Below, in pieces: positions 22,181 to 33,800 of a stretch of DNA of 64,000 bases. A program made the translations under genes and the position numbers. How positions within the stretch are numbered: position 1 is the stretch's first letter; each line of letters starts with the position of its first letter. The notes beneath the pieces are model-generated. The model saw only the letters and a program-made list of their open reading frames with translations. It was not told the origin of the DNA and searched no databases. Source of the stretch: Neopestalotiopsis rosae (lineage: Eukaryota > Ascomycota > Sordariomycetes > Amphisphaeriales > Sporocadaceae); assembly GCA_023078685.1 (NCBI GenBank), contig JALGAS010000001.1:6138001-6202000 (forward strand). Direction: 5' to 3'.

Positions 22181-24703
22181 TTATGCGAGGCTTACTACCA
22201 GTACTTGGCCGGCGCTCGTCTGTATTGATTCAGAGTATGCCGAACCATCCACGAGAATCGCAGCTCCATTTGCATATCGCAGCGACAGCTCATTGCCTGC
22301 TAGTGATGTGATGTTTGCCGTCACTAAGGCCCCATCCTCCCATGCAATATCCACTTCAAAGCTGCCTCGCGCCAGCAAGCCAGTGACGGAGCCAGTAGGT
22401 ACGGCAGATGGCAGTGCCGGAAGCAAGTGCACAACTCCGGCATGACTCTGGAGCAACATTTCCGTGACGCCACTGACAAACCCAAAGTTGCCATCAATCT
22501 GAAATTGATAAGGACCAGTGGGACCTTGGTTGGTATTGTACAGATTGTACGGCGTGGGAAAGACGGCGAACCACTCGGTCAGTTGATTCCAGGCGTCGTC
22601 GCCTCGGTACAGTCGTGCATAGGTGTTGATCAGCCACGTTCGTGACCATCCTGTGCTGCCCGCGCCGTGGGATACGCGGCGGTCCAGGAGGACTCCGGCC
22701 GCTTCACCCAATGTCTCGTTGACCAGCGGGCAGAATTGGCGGCCCGGCATGAGTGCCCATAGTGGGGATAGGTGCTTTTGTCCGGGCGCGGACTCCGGCC
22801 ACTCATTGCGCCACTCGAGGATCTGGCCAAGTGACCCGATCTGCGGAAGACGAATTGAAGGGAAGAACTCTTGCGCTGCCGTCACATTGGCGTTGTCGAG
22901 CCCCAGGACCTCTGCGGACTCGATCAAATCACGAAAGACCTCGTGCATGAGTTGATCGTCCATAGAAGGGCCAATGTCTATCGCCGGTCTAGCACCTACG
23001 ATGGTGTAGTTCTCGGGCACGATGTACGTGTTTTCCGGTGACAGAGATGGACCGGTAACATTGTGACCTTCAAACTCGAAAGTGTAACACTCGTAAAAGG
23101 CGGCAACGTCGGCGAGAAATGGGTATGCCACGGCTTGCAAGAAATTGGTGTCGCTCGCAAAGCGGTAGTGGTCAATCATGTGCCACGCGAGCCACGCTGC
23201 ACCCATGGGCCACATGGTAGAGGACGTATAATTGTCCGTGGGGGCGGGATCGCCCCAGAGATCGAGGTTGTGATGGAAGACTGTGCCGGGACACCCGTAC
23301 ATGCGATCAGCCATGGACTGGCCGCGACCCTGTGTGACCTTCATCAAGTCGAACAAGGGCTCCTCCGTCTCGAGCAAGTTTGTCGGTCCGGCTGGCCAAT
23401 AGTTCATGGGGATGTTGATGTTGATGGTGTATTTGCCGCCCCACGGCGCCGACGTTGAGTTGTTCCATATGCCTTGCAGGTTCGCGGGGAGCGATGTGCC
23501 GTTGCCCGTGTTGCGAGAGGAGGCCACGAGCAGATGGCGGCCAAAGTTGAAAACCAGGGTGCTCAGCTGAAGATCGGCCGAGGTGTTCCTGGCGATGGTA
23601 ATGCGCTCGTCGGTAGGAAGATCTGCCCAGCCATTGGGCGAGTCACCGAGGTCCAAAGTGACGCGACCGAGCAGCTCGCTGCTGTCTGCAATGGCCGCCG
23701 TCTTGACAGCATCATAACCCAATTCATATGCGACATCGATCTTGCGACTCATCTCGGCCTCCCAATCGCTTTGACTTGGGTACCGAAAATTGGTCTCCGT
23801 GTCAAAGTACATATCAACTGAAGTCGCATTCTGAATAACAAGTGATGTGCCTGAAGTGGAGAATACTCCTGCATCCTTTGGTCAGTATATGCCTGGTTCA
23901 GCTACGTGTAGTTCATCGGTTGACGTACCATCATCTGACACAAACCGCGCCTGTCCCGTCCAAAGTATCGGATCCTGAGACTCTACCTGACCACTGGATC
24001 CCACAAGGGTGACAGTGTTATTGTTCAGTGCTGTCTGCGCAGTGGTGGACAGAATGTTGCTGATACGACTCATGGAGACGTTCATGTTCAGCGAGCCAGG
24101 TGTGGTCGTGCTGAACCGCGCCACCAAGACTCCGTGAGGGAAACTTGCAACATATTCGCGACTGCTTCAGGATCAGCTTCCTGTTGAGCCGTAACGACTG
24201 TTGGCCATATGATTTGCTTACCTATAGTTGGCACCCTGGTAGGTGTAAGATACACCAGTGGTACCCTCTTTTGTGTCCAGCCAACGAATATAGTCAGTCA
24301 CGTCTTCGTCGGTGTGACCGAAATCAACGTTGATGTTGCCGAAGTAACTAAATGCGCGTGGGGAATTGTTGGTTGGGATCATGGCCTGCATCGTGTAGTT
24401 GTGCGCATCGCTCAGATTACCGGCTACCAGCATCTCACGGACGACCTGTTCGGCAGCCTGGGGATCTTCTGCGATACGATCCTGGAATGGACCAGTCCAG
24501 ATAGAGTTCTCATTGATACCAATGACTTCTGATGCACCTCCGTAAATTGCTGCTCCGATACGTCCATTGCCGATTGGCAAACCGTCTTCAAAGATTGGGT
24601 ATCGTCCAGGTTGAGTGTACCATAGGTAGCGACTTCCGTCAAATGCACCCTGGGCCACTCCAGAGAGGAAGGACAACTGGGAATACAGGTAATGACGCTT
24701 CAT
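22181..24703 (-). CDS. Secreted GH95 alpha-L-fucosidase-like enzyme
   Basis: Exons in transcription order are 24703..24222, 24161..23929 and 23868..22181, about 800 aa, the usual GH95 length. ATG 24703 begins a short signal peptide ([19 protein letters not shown]). The mature start [32 protein letters not shown] is the family's N-terminal hallmark. [18 protein letters not shown] leads into the conserved [16 protein letters not shown] active-site strand of the (alpha/alpha)6 barrel, and GRQFCPL and GNFGF come later. GH95 enzymes invert alpha-1,2-L-fucosyl (some alpha-L-galactosyl) bonds, for example on xyloglucan side chains. Both introns are 60 nt. Confidence 0.92.
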
Positions 24704-25468
24704 GGTGGCAGCTTGGCAGTGTTGCAATGAACAGTGGCTCACTGTAAAACGTAATGGACCGTCTATACATTTCAAGGAGCAGTGCTTATGTACTTGAGAA
24801 TATTCCTACCTTGTCGAATGAGTGTTCAAGACGTCAAGCATGCGGAATGGAAGTTTTCCATTTCCACAAATCACTACTCGAACTGCCAATGTAGTACAAT
24901 ATCATCTTGATTTCGCGATGTTATATGCCCATGCAACTTCAAGCCTCAATAAATGGTGGTGACCCTCATGCCCTGGATAATGTTGTGACGTGCATTGAGT
25001 AGCATTGAATGCCCCTTGTCAGTGCATGAGCGCGAACTATTGATGCTGACCAGTGACAGCTACCGGATTGGAAACGCCACTCTGCTGAATACGGCCAGAA
25101 GTCCTGCATCTTCTGACGATCATCGTCTTGTCTACTATATTTCTGGTGGCAATTCTTATGAAATTGGCATGGCAGGACGGTGCCCGTATTCACCTCAGCG
25201 GGGTAATTCTTAACGGCGCTCAATTCCGCCGGTTCGGGGCACGCATCTATAGTGCACCATTAGTCAAGTCCGCATTTTCGATCTTGGGTACTACCACTTA
25301 GAGAAAGTAAGGCAGCGCCGTATATAGCCCTTTTGAATGCAAGTGTAATATACAAAAAGAATCTCCAATTAATTCTTATCCAAGTTCGATATACGAATTA
25401 TTTATTCGAAATTTTGATCGTTGGGAATTCGCGTACGAAGATAGTGGCTTTTTACGGTTGGTATAATA

Positions 25469-25552
25469 GCAGTAGGTGCATCGCAGTGGGTGCAATGCAG
25501 TGGGTGCAGCGCAATAGGTGCAGCGCAGTGGGTGCAGCGCCATAAATATAGC
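25469..25552. repeat. 14-bp minisatellite inside the foldback element
   Basis: About five and a half head-to-tail copies of GCAGTGGGTGCAGC, with a sixth degenerate unit. Variant units carry G-to-A changes (GCAATAGG). The array lies in the loop between the two inverted arms. Confidence 0.8.
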
Positions 25553-25584
25553 GTAATAGGTAGGTAGGTAGTATAATGCTATAA

Positions 25585-25631
25585 GTGCTATAGCACGAAT
25601 AATTCGGACACCGTAGTATAATGTCCGAATT
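25585..25631. repeat. Two short palindromes in the foldback loop
   Basis: GTGCTATAGCAC at 25585-25596 is a perfect 12-bp palindrome. AATTCGGACA at 25601-25610 and TGTCCGAATT at 25622-25631 form a perfect 10-bp inverted repeat with an 11-nt loop. Confidence 0.75.
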
Positions 25632-25816
25632 CATTTCACGAATTCAAATGCAAAAAGACACCATTTTCGTACGCATATTCCCGACGAAAGAAAATTCAAA
25701 ATATTAAGCCATATGGACGGCTTGGATGAGAATTGGTCGGAGATCCATTTGATATGTTTTTCTTTTATAGAAAACGGCTATACGAGCAATTGGCATTTTC
25801 GCTTACGTAAGCCAGC

Positions 25817-25850
25817 AATTTCAAATTTCAAATTTCAAATTTCAAATTCC
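25817..25850. repeat. AATTTCA microsatellite
   Basis: About four copies of a 7-bp AATTTCA unit in the right arm of the foldback element, followed by a T-run. This explains part of the length difference between the two arms. Confidence 0.8.
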
Positions 25851-26973
25851 AATTTTTTTTTTTGAAAATGCGGACTTGACTAATGTAGCACCTTACGCAT
25901 CGCTTAATTCCGCCAAACGGAAGATGAATCAATATGCCGCTTTTAACCAGACGAAGAAGCCAAGGGTGCTTTCTTCTACATGCTTCTGTCGTTTGGTCTT
26001 GTAGTCTCGATCACATGCATTTCTGTAGGCGAGAAACAAACAGTCTGGTAAAAGAAATCACATCTCCCTGTGTGGTTGTCTTGATGAACCGACGGGGCCG
26101 AACGGGGCCGGTGGGGGAAATGGACAAACACAGACTCAACCACTTGATATTATATGACCATTCAGATGCAAGCTATTAATTCGCTTTACGGATTATAACC
26201 GCGTATGAATCAGCTATAGATGTTGAAGATATAACAGCGCTAAGCCTGAACAGGCGCGACTGGCTGGCATCAAGTCCTCCATCGTTATGTAGCGCTAGTG
26301 ATGGGTGTTTAAAAAGATTGTATACACACTGACATGAGGAATTCATGTCAAGCCAAAATAGAGATAGACGGAATTCCAGGCATCACTTTGCATGGACTTG
26401 ACCACGTAAATGAATCAATCTGTCTCGGTATCGTACGTGTAATTCCTTTCAGAAAGGAATAGTTGCTTGGTCGTGCTCCATGCTTTATAGATATGCACTG
26501 GCTTAGATCTACTCCGACGGTTTGGATGAGCTCCGGCCGACAAGCAGCGGGTGATCCGCAAGGCATCCGAGCTTGGCTGTTTCGGGTACGTGTATTCGGG
26601 GTCAACTCCGCAACCGCCGGACCTGGTCACGTCACGCCATTCGCTATGCGATAATCCTACGCACGTAAATACAGTTTAACTCTGCGGGGATGGACTTGCA
26701 ATACACAGGCGCACTCCACTTTGTGTGGGGGTAAATAGGCATCGCACGTTATCAGGGAGCTGTATTGCGAAGAGCTTCGAGAGCGATGTCACTGTCCAAC
26801 TAGTTGTGATCTGAGAGATTGTGATTGATACATGTTGACTGTGTCAAACAAGCTCTGAGAAGCCCAAGATACAAGATCGCCACTGTGACAATAATCGCAA
26901 TATCCTCATACATCTGCCAATCAATGATCAATACTACTGAGGAAGCTAACACGACGAATTACAACACCTCGAG

Positions 26974-28179
26974 ATGCTTGCCAAATCACTTGCTTGCGTT
27001 TGGCTAGGTGCCGTCAGCATAGTTGTAGCGGATGGCATTCAACAACCTCTTGCACTGCCTTCCGATAACCCGCAGACGACATCATCGGCGCTCCTAGATT
27101 TTCACAAGTCCTTGATAGAAATATCCTCGATTTCGGGCTCCGAACGCAATGTTTCAGACTTCTTGGGAGGCTATCTCCGAGACCGCGGCTTCACGGTAGA
27201 GGCACAGCCTGTGAAGGAAGACCGCCAAAACATATTTGCATACAGCGGCAAGTCGCGCAAAACACGAGTGCTGGTAACGAGCCACATTGACACAGTGCCG
27301 CCGTTCTGGCCGTACGAAAGAAAGGGCAACGAGATTTGGGGGCGCGGCTCGGTCGACGCCAAGGGCAGCGTAGCGGCGCAGGTCGTTGCCGTAGAATCGC
27401 TGCTCGAGAACGCACAGATTAGCGAGGACGGTGACGTTGCTCTGCTCTTTGTCATTGGCGAGGAAAAGAGCGGCGAGGGCATGCGCGTCGCCAATGATCT
27501 CGGCCTCTCCTGGGAAGCCGTCGTGTTTGGAGAGCCGACGGAGCTCAAGCTTGCCAGCGGACACAAGGGCGGCGGCGTCTTTACAATCACGGCGAAAGGC
27601 AAGGCCGGACATTCCGGCTATCCTGAGCAGGGTACCAACGCAATTGATCTTCTCATCAAGGGCCTGGCGTCTCTTCAACAGCTTCAGCTTCCCTGGAGTG
27701 ACGAATTCGGCAACACCACTCTCAACATTGGCACGATACAAGGGGGTGTGGCGTCAAATGTCATCCCGCAAGATGCTTCGGCTACTGTCTCGTCCAGAGT
27801 CGCAGCTGGGAGTGCGGAAGAGCTGGAGAGACTTGTCCAAAAGGCAATTCTGGAAGCATCTCCAGAGCTAGAGATTGAGTTTCTTGCTGGCCGCGGCCCT
27901 GTTCCCATAGACCATGATATTGACGGTAGGTCAAATCATATATATCTCACTGAGTTCGTTATATGTTTGCTGACCAGAATATGTATAGGCTTTGAAACGG
28001 CAGTCATGAATTATGGCACCGATATCCCGCATTTGGATGGTGACCACAAGAGATATCTTTATGGACCAGGCTCCATTTTGGTTGCGCACTCTGACCATGA
28101 GCACCTGACAGTAAGTGATCTGGAGGCAGCAGTAGAAGGCTACAAGTTGATAGTCACGGAAATCCTGAAAAGAGGTTAG
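26974..28179 (+). CDS. Secreted M20-family metallopeptidase (ArgE/DapE-like)
   Basis: Exons are 26974..27925 and 27989..28179, about 380 aa. ATG 26974 opens a signal peptide (MLAKSLACVWLGAVSIVVADG). Metal-site motifs occur in the M20 order: SHIDTVPP, the bridging Asp in GRGSVDAKG, the catalytic pair in VIGEEKSGEG, FGEPTELK, and the distal His in LVAHSDHEHL. A dimerisation-domain block (KGKAGHSGYPEQGTNAIDLL) lies in the middle. The family uses two zinc ions to hydrolyse amide bonds of N-acyl amino acids or small peptides; secretion suggests an extracellular or vacuolar peptidase. The 63-nt intron is stop-free and in frame, so retention would insert 21 residues before GFETAVMNYG. Confidence 0.88.
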   Translation: MLAKSLACVWLGAVSIVVADGIQQPLALPSDNPQTTSSALLDFHKSLIEISSISGSERNVSDFLGGYLRDRGFTVEAQPVKEDRQNIFAYSGKSRKTRVLVTSHIDTVPPFWPYERKGNEIWGRGSVDAKGSVAAQVVAVESLLENAQISEDGDVALLFVIGEEKSGEGMRVANDLGLSWEAVVFGEPTELKLASGHKGGGVFTITAKGKAGHSGYPEQGTNAIDLLIKGLASLQQLQLPWSDEFGNTTLNIGTIQGGVASNVIPQDASATVSSRVAAGSAEELERLVQKAILEASPELEIEFLAGRGPVPIDHDIDGRSNHIYLTEFVICLLTRICIGFETAVMNYGTDIPHLDGDHKRYLYGPGSILVAHSDHEHLTVSDLEAAVEGYKLIVTEILKRG

Positions 28180-28675
28180 CCGATATGTGCGTTGAGCCCG
28201 TCGCTTCATTCCGTCTTCTAAAAGCCCATGTCTTGAGAGCGATGAATAAGGACAAGTTGAATGCAGAATTGCTGAGGCCGAAGAAAAAATACTGCTAATA
28301 TGCAGTCATCTAATCCCTGAATACGAGTACAATTACCCACCTCAAATATTATAATCATGGAATCATCATCAAATAATGTTCCTCAGAAGGGCGTCAATTG
28401 AGCACCTAGCACTGGGCAGTAGCACATGTCCGCTGGTTGTTAGGTCACTGCATGTGCATAACACTCAATCGCCCGCCAATTTTAGCGCGACCGCAAAACC
28501 CCACTGCCGATAAGATAGTGACTGCGATAAGCTCTGGATAACCAAAATTTCTGGGAATTTCTAGCACTTGAGAGACCAGTACAGTCCCAGCGGATTGCAG
28601 CCAGTTTGCGAATAGCGTCAACTCTCTGTTTTTCGTACTTTCCCCCAACAGTCCGCCAGCCGATTCGCGCCCAAC
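28180..28675. other. Intergenic region upstream of NOP9
   Basis: About 500 bp between same-strand genes. It contains the peptidase 3' flank and the NOP9 promoter. No other feature is recognised. Confidence 0.4.
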
Positions 28676-30832
28676 ATGCCGAAGCCACGTTCCAAAAGAC
28701 AGGCGATCCGAGATGAGCGCAAGCAGAAGCGCCGCAATGCAGAGGAAGAGGACGAGATTAAATCCGCAAAGCGACAAAGACGTAACGAGGAAGCCAACGA
28801 GGCACCAGAGCACGAATATGGAGCGAGCGAAGATGCGAACGGTCTCCCGAGCTTCGATGGCGCTGCCCGCCCGGAAAAGGAATTCTTCGGCATGCTGTCA
28901 GACCAAGAACAGGAATACTTTCGCCAGGTCGATGAGCAGCTCGACATTGACGATTTCCCGTCGCAAGAGGAGCGCGACATGTACCTGGCCAACGTGTTTG
29001 TCGAGGCAAAGGGCAAAGAATTGAAGCTTGCATGCAGTCAGTCCTGTTCGCGACTCATGGAACGGCTCATCTTGATGTCAAACTCGAGGCAAAAGAAGAA
29101 GCTATTCGAACAATTTGCCTCACATTTCCTCAATCTCATTCAGCACCGCTTTGCCAGTCACTGCTGTGAGACCCTGTTTCTGCAGTCTGCGCCTGTAGTC
29201 ACAAGAGAACTCAGTGGTGAGAGAGATGACGAGCCTGCAGAGGGAGAGGAGCCAGACGCGGAGCCCCTCCCAACCATGGAGGAGCTGTTCCTGCTCACCC
29301 TCGATGAGCTCGAGGGCCAGCTGGGATACTTGTTGACAGACCGATTCGCATCGCACAGTTTGAGAGTTCTGCTCATCATCCTATCCGGACGACCGCTCGA
29401 GCAGGCCGCGACCAAGTCGCTCATTCACAGCAGGAAAAAGGAAAAGATCTCGGCACCATGGACATCAAACACTGCGACCGAAGAAGAGAATGCAAAAGAT
29501 GCTCTGCGGCCAGTGCCATCTTCATTCAATGCTGCGACGAAAAAGATTATTGCGGACTCTACAGAAGGCATGGACGCCACAGCATTGCGTCTCTTGGCCC
29601 GGCACCCTACCGGAAACCCCGTCCTCCAACTGTTGCTAGAGCTCGATATCGCCATCAACTCGAGGAAAGAGAATACAAAGGCCGAGGAGCTGCCCGAGGA
29701 GGACTCCAATGAGCGGCGACTACTATGGCAATTGCTGCCCGATGCACCAGCTTCCCTCAAGGAGTCAACCTCGGAAGCATCAGAGTTCATAAATTCCATG
29801 ATTTACGATCCCATCGGATCTCGACTACTAGAGACGCTCGTGTCACATTGTCCTGGCAAGCTCTTCAAGGTCATTTTCAAGCACAACTTTGGCGAGCGAA
29901 TCAACAGCCTCGTCCGAAACGACGTTGCGTCTTACTTGGGTATTCGGATCCTGTGTCGTCTAGGCAAAGAGGATCTTGCAGCCTCGGTTCAGAAGATTAT
30001 ACCTGAGATGCCAAAGCTGGTTTCGCTGTCAAGATTCAACGTTCTCAAGACACTATTCGAACGGTGCAATATCAGAGAAGCCAACGGCGAGGTCTCGGCA
30101 TTATTACGGGCCCTGGTTGAGGCATGCGGTGGTGACAAGAAGGTGCTGGTGCCGAAACTGTGCTTCCCTGAAAAGGATGCCGAATCGTCCGACAAGAAGC
30201 AGCAGTCGCAACAATCACTAAGCAAGAACCAAAATGCCGTCGTCTCTCATGGATGTCACTTGGTTACAACCATGTTGTGTATCTCCGGTGCCGTGTCAAA
30301 TGCAATTCAGACTTCTCTGGTGGCCCTGCCCCCGGATTCCATCATGAGCCTGGCCACGACCTCCGGCCCGACGGCACATGTCTTAACGGCGGCATTCGAG
30401 ACAAAGTCCCAGAACAAGGCGTTTCACAAAGTGCTTGTGGCAGCCTTGATGCGAGACATTGCCGGACTCGCTCAGTCGGATCACGGAAGCAAGGTATTGA
30501 GTGCCGTCGTGACCATCCCCTCAAAGAGCGACGGCATCAATCTGCCCTTTCACATGAAGCAGCAGATTATGAACGTGCTGGGCGACAACGAGATGGATCT
30601 CCGAGAGTCGTTCCCGGGACGCAAGACGTGGAAAGCATGGCAAGGAGATATGTGGAAGACGCGGTCGAGGGACTGGATCGCATGGGCCAAGGAGGTCGAC
30701 GATGCCACGAGCGCATCGGCGGAACCCGTTTGGAAACGGAAGCAGAACGCCTTGAAGAGCAACAACAATCCCAACATGGTCAAGGTTGATGAAGCTGCCC
30801 GGAAGCGGAGACAGGATGGCGAGACGGCCTGA
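28676..30832 (+). CDS. nop9: Nucleolar Pumilio-repeat protein Nop9
   Basis: Single exon, 718 codons, ATG at 28676. The N-terminus is very basic (MPKPRSKRQAIRDERKQKRR), as expected for a nucleolar protein. The PGAARPEK-like stretch before FFGMLSDQEQEYF matches the start of Nop9 proteins. Pumilio-like repeats follow throughout: ACSQSCSRLMERLI, QHRFASHCCETLFLQSA, LLTDRFASHSLRVLLIILSG, MIYDPIGSRLLETLVSHC, QSDHGSKVLSAVV. Nop9 binds pre-18S rRNA near the A2/D-site region in the 90S/pre-40S particle and is needed for small-subunit maturation. An acidic stretch lies near residue 185. Length agrees with the family. Confidence 0.95.
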   Translation: MPKPRSKRQAIRDERKQKRRNAEEEDEIKSAKRQRRNEEANEAPEHEYGASEDANGLPSFDGAARPEKEFFGMLSDQEQEYFRQVDEQLDIDDFPSQEERDMYLANVFVEAKGKELKLACSQSCSRLMERLILMSNSRQKKKLFEQFASHFLNLIQHRFASHCCETLFLQSAPVVTRELSGERDDEPAEGEEPDAEPLPTMEELFLLTLDELEGQLGYLLTDRFASHSLRVLLIILSGRPLEQAATKSLIHSRKKEKISAPWTSNTATEEENAKDALRPVPSSFNAATKKIIADSTEGMDATALRLLARHPTGNPVLQLLLELDIAINSRKENTKAEELPEEDSNERRLLWQLLPDAPASLKESTSEASEFINSMIYDPIGSRLLETLVSHCPGKLFKVIFKHNFGERINSLVRNDVASYLGIRILCRLGKEDLAASVQKIIPEMPKLVSLSRFNVLKTLFERCNIREANGEVSALLRALVEACGGDKKVLVPKLCFPEKDAESSDKKQQSQQSLSKNQNAVVSHGCHLVTTMLCISGAVSNAIQTSLVALPPDSIMSLATTSGPTAHVLTAAFETKSQNKAFHKVLVAALMRDIAGLAQSDHGSKVLSAVVTIPSKSDGINLPFHMKQQIMNVLGDNEMDLRESFPGRKTWKAWQGDMWKTRSRDWIAWAKEVDDATSASAEPVWKRKQNALKSNNNPNMVKVDEAARKRRQDGETA

Positions 30833-33800
30833 TGATCGATCTACGACTGGGCGTGTAATTCACAAAGTAAAATTGTCAATGTCACAATTTGTTATCACTA
30901 CGCAGTGAGCTGTTGCTTGCACCCGATACAATTTGGGGGACATATGCAACGTTCACTCGGCCCCACTCGACGGTTCATTGTGACAAAACTGCAAGCAGTA
31001 TCATGGGCCGAAGATTGCTTTAGAGATACGTCGCATTCAAGTCTCTTCCACGGCTTCGAGTTCAAGCAGAGTGGCTTGTTGGGAAACTCGACTCATTCTG
31101 AGAATCACCAGAACCAAGAGCTGCAACCTATGGACCTTGAAAAAGACGAGCACTTGACACTATTCACTCGACAAGGTTCTTTGGTGTTTGAGCAAGAGAC
31201 TTTGTGCAGTGCGTTATGCATAGTCGGGCCGGTGTCGATATGTGTAGATAATAGCAAGTTGTGATATTCCATTCACCATCTGCCGAGTCAGCCATCGGAT
31301 TTAATATGTAATCACGATGCGCCTCGGGCTTCAAAATCAGATCATGAATAGAGTCTAGAACGCAACAAGCTGAGTGGGCTGAAGACTGTCTTTGCTCTAC
31401 ATGTACAAGGTTTAAGAGGCTGAAGATCATTCTGATTCGTAGGCTTCCAGACACCTTCAACGGGCAGATTTTCACGCCACCACCAATCAAAGACTTGTCT
31501 CCCCTTTTCGGTGAACGCTGCCTTTGCAAGATCTTGGAGATTGAAGATTAGATCCAAAGGCTGAGCCTTTTTCCTTCGAAGCAGTAGCCTTTTTATCTAG
31601 ATTCCAGAATTTTTGAACAAAACCATCCAATTTGTGTATCATTAACAGCTTTCCGCTTGACTTGCCCCGCGGAAGCCTAAGAAAGGCAAAATTCATGCAG
31701 TGAAGCCGGAGCAGGTCCGACAGGCAATTACAGGAGTATACAATAGAGTTTCTTCTGACGGCTGGAGCCGCGTGGCAGCCGTTGAAAAGCTAGGGCAAAT
31801 TTCGAAGCGTAACGCAACTTCATGCCACGACTACTTATCTAGAGAATGATCTGGCCCCCAACCCAAGATTGAGAGTTTGCAACAGATGATGAAGCCGGCA
31901 CTGTTAGGCAACCCAAAGCGAACCCATCTTCAGTGGTGGTGCAGTACTGCAGTACTCTTTAGAACAGAAGCTCTTATTTCCGGGTCGTTGCAGGACAGAA
32001 GGAAAACGAAGATTCAATCTAGCCTCTCGTGGCAAGTTGGCAAGATAGCAGGTGAAGGATATGGCGATGATCAATTGTACACTGACCTTGCTCAATTGCC
32101 ATACCGCTACTATAACAGTTATTAGTAAACAGTTCCTCTCATGTTACCGTGTATATAGAGTGTTGCATATGTATACAAATGTATATATCTAATCACAAGT
32201 GTAACATACCTACTGGGCATACTAAAATACCGTCCTTTACAATTCCAAAGTTCCACCACGTATTATCATCTCAGTGCAATCCTGTGAAACCCCCACGACA
32301 TATACCGAAACTAGTTACACATACTAGGCAGAAACATGTCAACGGTGTGGCAAAATGTCATTGTCCATTTCAAGCAATTGTCCCAAGCAGAACTAAAATC
32401 GACCCAAAGTATAGGGTATCAGACGGGTGCGAGATGCGATAATCGGACGGTGCGGGAAGGAAAAGCTGAGGGTGTGAAAGAAGTCGCTAGGATTAGGATT
32501 CTTTCACCAAGTACAGAATACGCACAGAATAGTGCCGAATGCGAGATCCGAGCATTGCCTGCCTCCCAATCAAGGGTCTCCGTTACTTCTTCCCCATGAA
32601 AGGTCCTCCTCTACTGTACGCACTACCGGTGGCATCCATGGATGCCATGGATATGGTTCATAGCTTGGGTAAAGGCATGCAGTGGACGTTTGTAAGTCCA
32701 TGACTAACCGAGCTCGCTCTTGGTGATTCCATGGTGGTGTGCTTGTCACGTGTGCTCGTGTTTTCGCCACCGGTTTACAGCACGCTATGAACTTCTCCAA
32801 ACGAGGAATGTTCACCCTCACAACTCCGAATACGCGACCTTGTCCCTTAGGTGTGAAGAAAGCAGCTTGGTAAGCAGGAGGCCCCCAGTTGGTGAAGCTC
32901 GGCGTCTGCTCTGCTATTTGCTTTGCCACCAGCTTGGTCATGTCCCATACTACCTTGATTTCTTCTGGAGACATGGGCAGCATACGATGAGGTCCCTCAA
33001 ATTTCGTCTCGTCAGTTTGAGCATCTTTACAACAGGCCGACAATCTGCTCGAGCCCCACAAAAGAAGAAAAGTATGGTCTTGGCACATCTCGTTCATGTA
33101 TCGACCACCGTCGAAATCCCAGATATCATGCGAGTGACCGTAAAGAGCAAAATAATGTCGAGAGAGAATAACAATGCCAAGCAGGGCTTTGCATGAAAGA
33201 ATTAAGTAGCCTGTATATCAAGGGTACACCCTCAACCACTTCAAAGGCCATTTATACACATCAAAATCGCACGAAGAAAGTTGGTTCTGCAGCATGCCTT
33301 GAAAGTGGGGAGCAAGCCATGTAAGGGTCCGCCAGCACGCGTGTTCTTTGCAGGCTGCATTTCATGAAAGCAAAAAGGACTGCGGTCTGTAAATCGTCTA
33401 ATGAACCTCATGCCTGATCCTGAGCTCTCAATTGGTATCCGGATACAGGTCCGGTGGTGGTGCAACATATTCTTCGAATCCCTGGAAGAATGCGCCTTAT
33501 CACCTAGACCTTTTGCTTTTCACGGCTGCCTCGGGGCCAGCTCGGGGCTTTGAAAAATGCGAAATGCAGGCATGGCAAGGAGCAGCTTCTCCCAATGGGC
33601 CATGGGTTTTGTGGGAAATAATTTATCAAAGCTGACAATGGCTGCTTGAGAAGGATTTGCGAGAGTTGTCTCCCTGTTGATGGTATATTCTTTTTTCCTT
33701 CTCACTTGCTGCCGGTCGGTCCAACTCATCCCGCCGCGTGGGAAATCGTGGGAACCATGGACTGGGGTCTTTTGGGCCCGTTTTCCTTCTGACAGGGGTG

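Larger units (their letters stand above)
25258..25885. mobile_element. Foldback / MITE-like element with long inverted arms
   Basis: The ends are perfect 22-bp inverted repeats: CATTAGTCAAGTCCGCATTTTC at 25258-25279 (in two parts CATTAGTCAAG and TCCGCATTTTC) and its complement at 25864-25885. The similarity extends inward. Positions 25359-25384 match the complement of 25721-25746 with transitions only, and the arms stay similar to about 25460 and 25650. Arms are about 200 bp with indels. No transposase is encoded. It could be a non-autonomous DNA transposon, or a natural hairpin locus. G-to-A and C-to-T differences between the arms look like repeat-induced point mutation. Confidence 0.65.
24704..26973. 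other. Divergent 2.3-kb intergenic region, GH95 gene / M20 peptidase gene
   Basis: This region holds the two promoters and, in the middle, the 628-bp foldback element (25258-25885) with its internal repeats. The sequence from 25330 to 25880 is markedly AT-rich compared with its surroundings. No gene is supported. Confidence 0.5.

Noticed and set aside
17629..24703. A secondary-metabolite biosynthetic cluster
   Set aside because: There are transporters and an EthD protein but no polyketide, peptide or terpene synthase and no pathway regulator in the window.
25469..25570. Short tandem units read as a CRISPR-like or telomeric array
   Set aside because: Units are contiguous without spacers and end in GGTAGGTAGGTA, not the TTAGGG telomere repeat; a plain minisatellite explains it.
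32570..33097. A 175-codon minus-strand frame
   Set aside because: No recognised family, no splice-consistent neighbours and unremarkable composition. It could be a lineage-specific gene, but I cannot support it.
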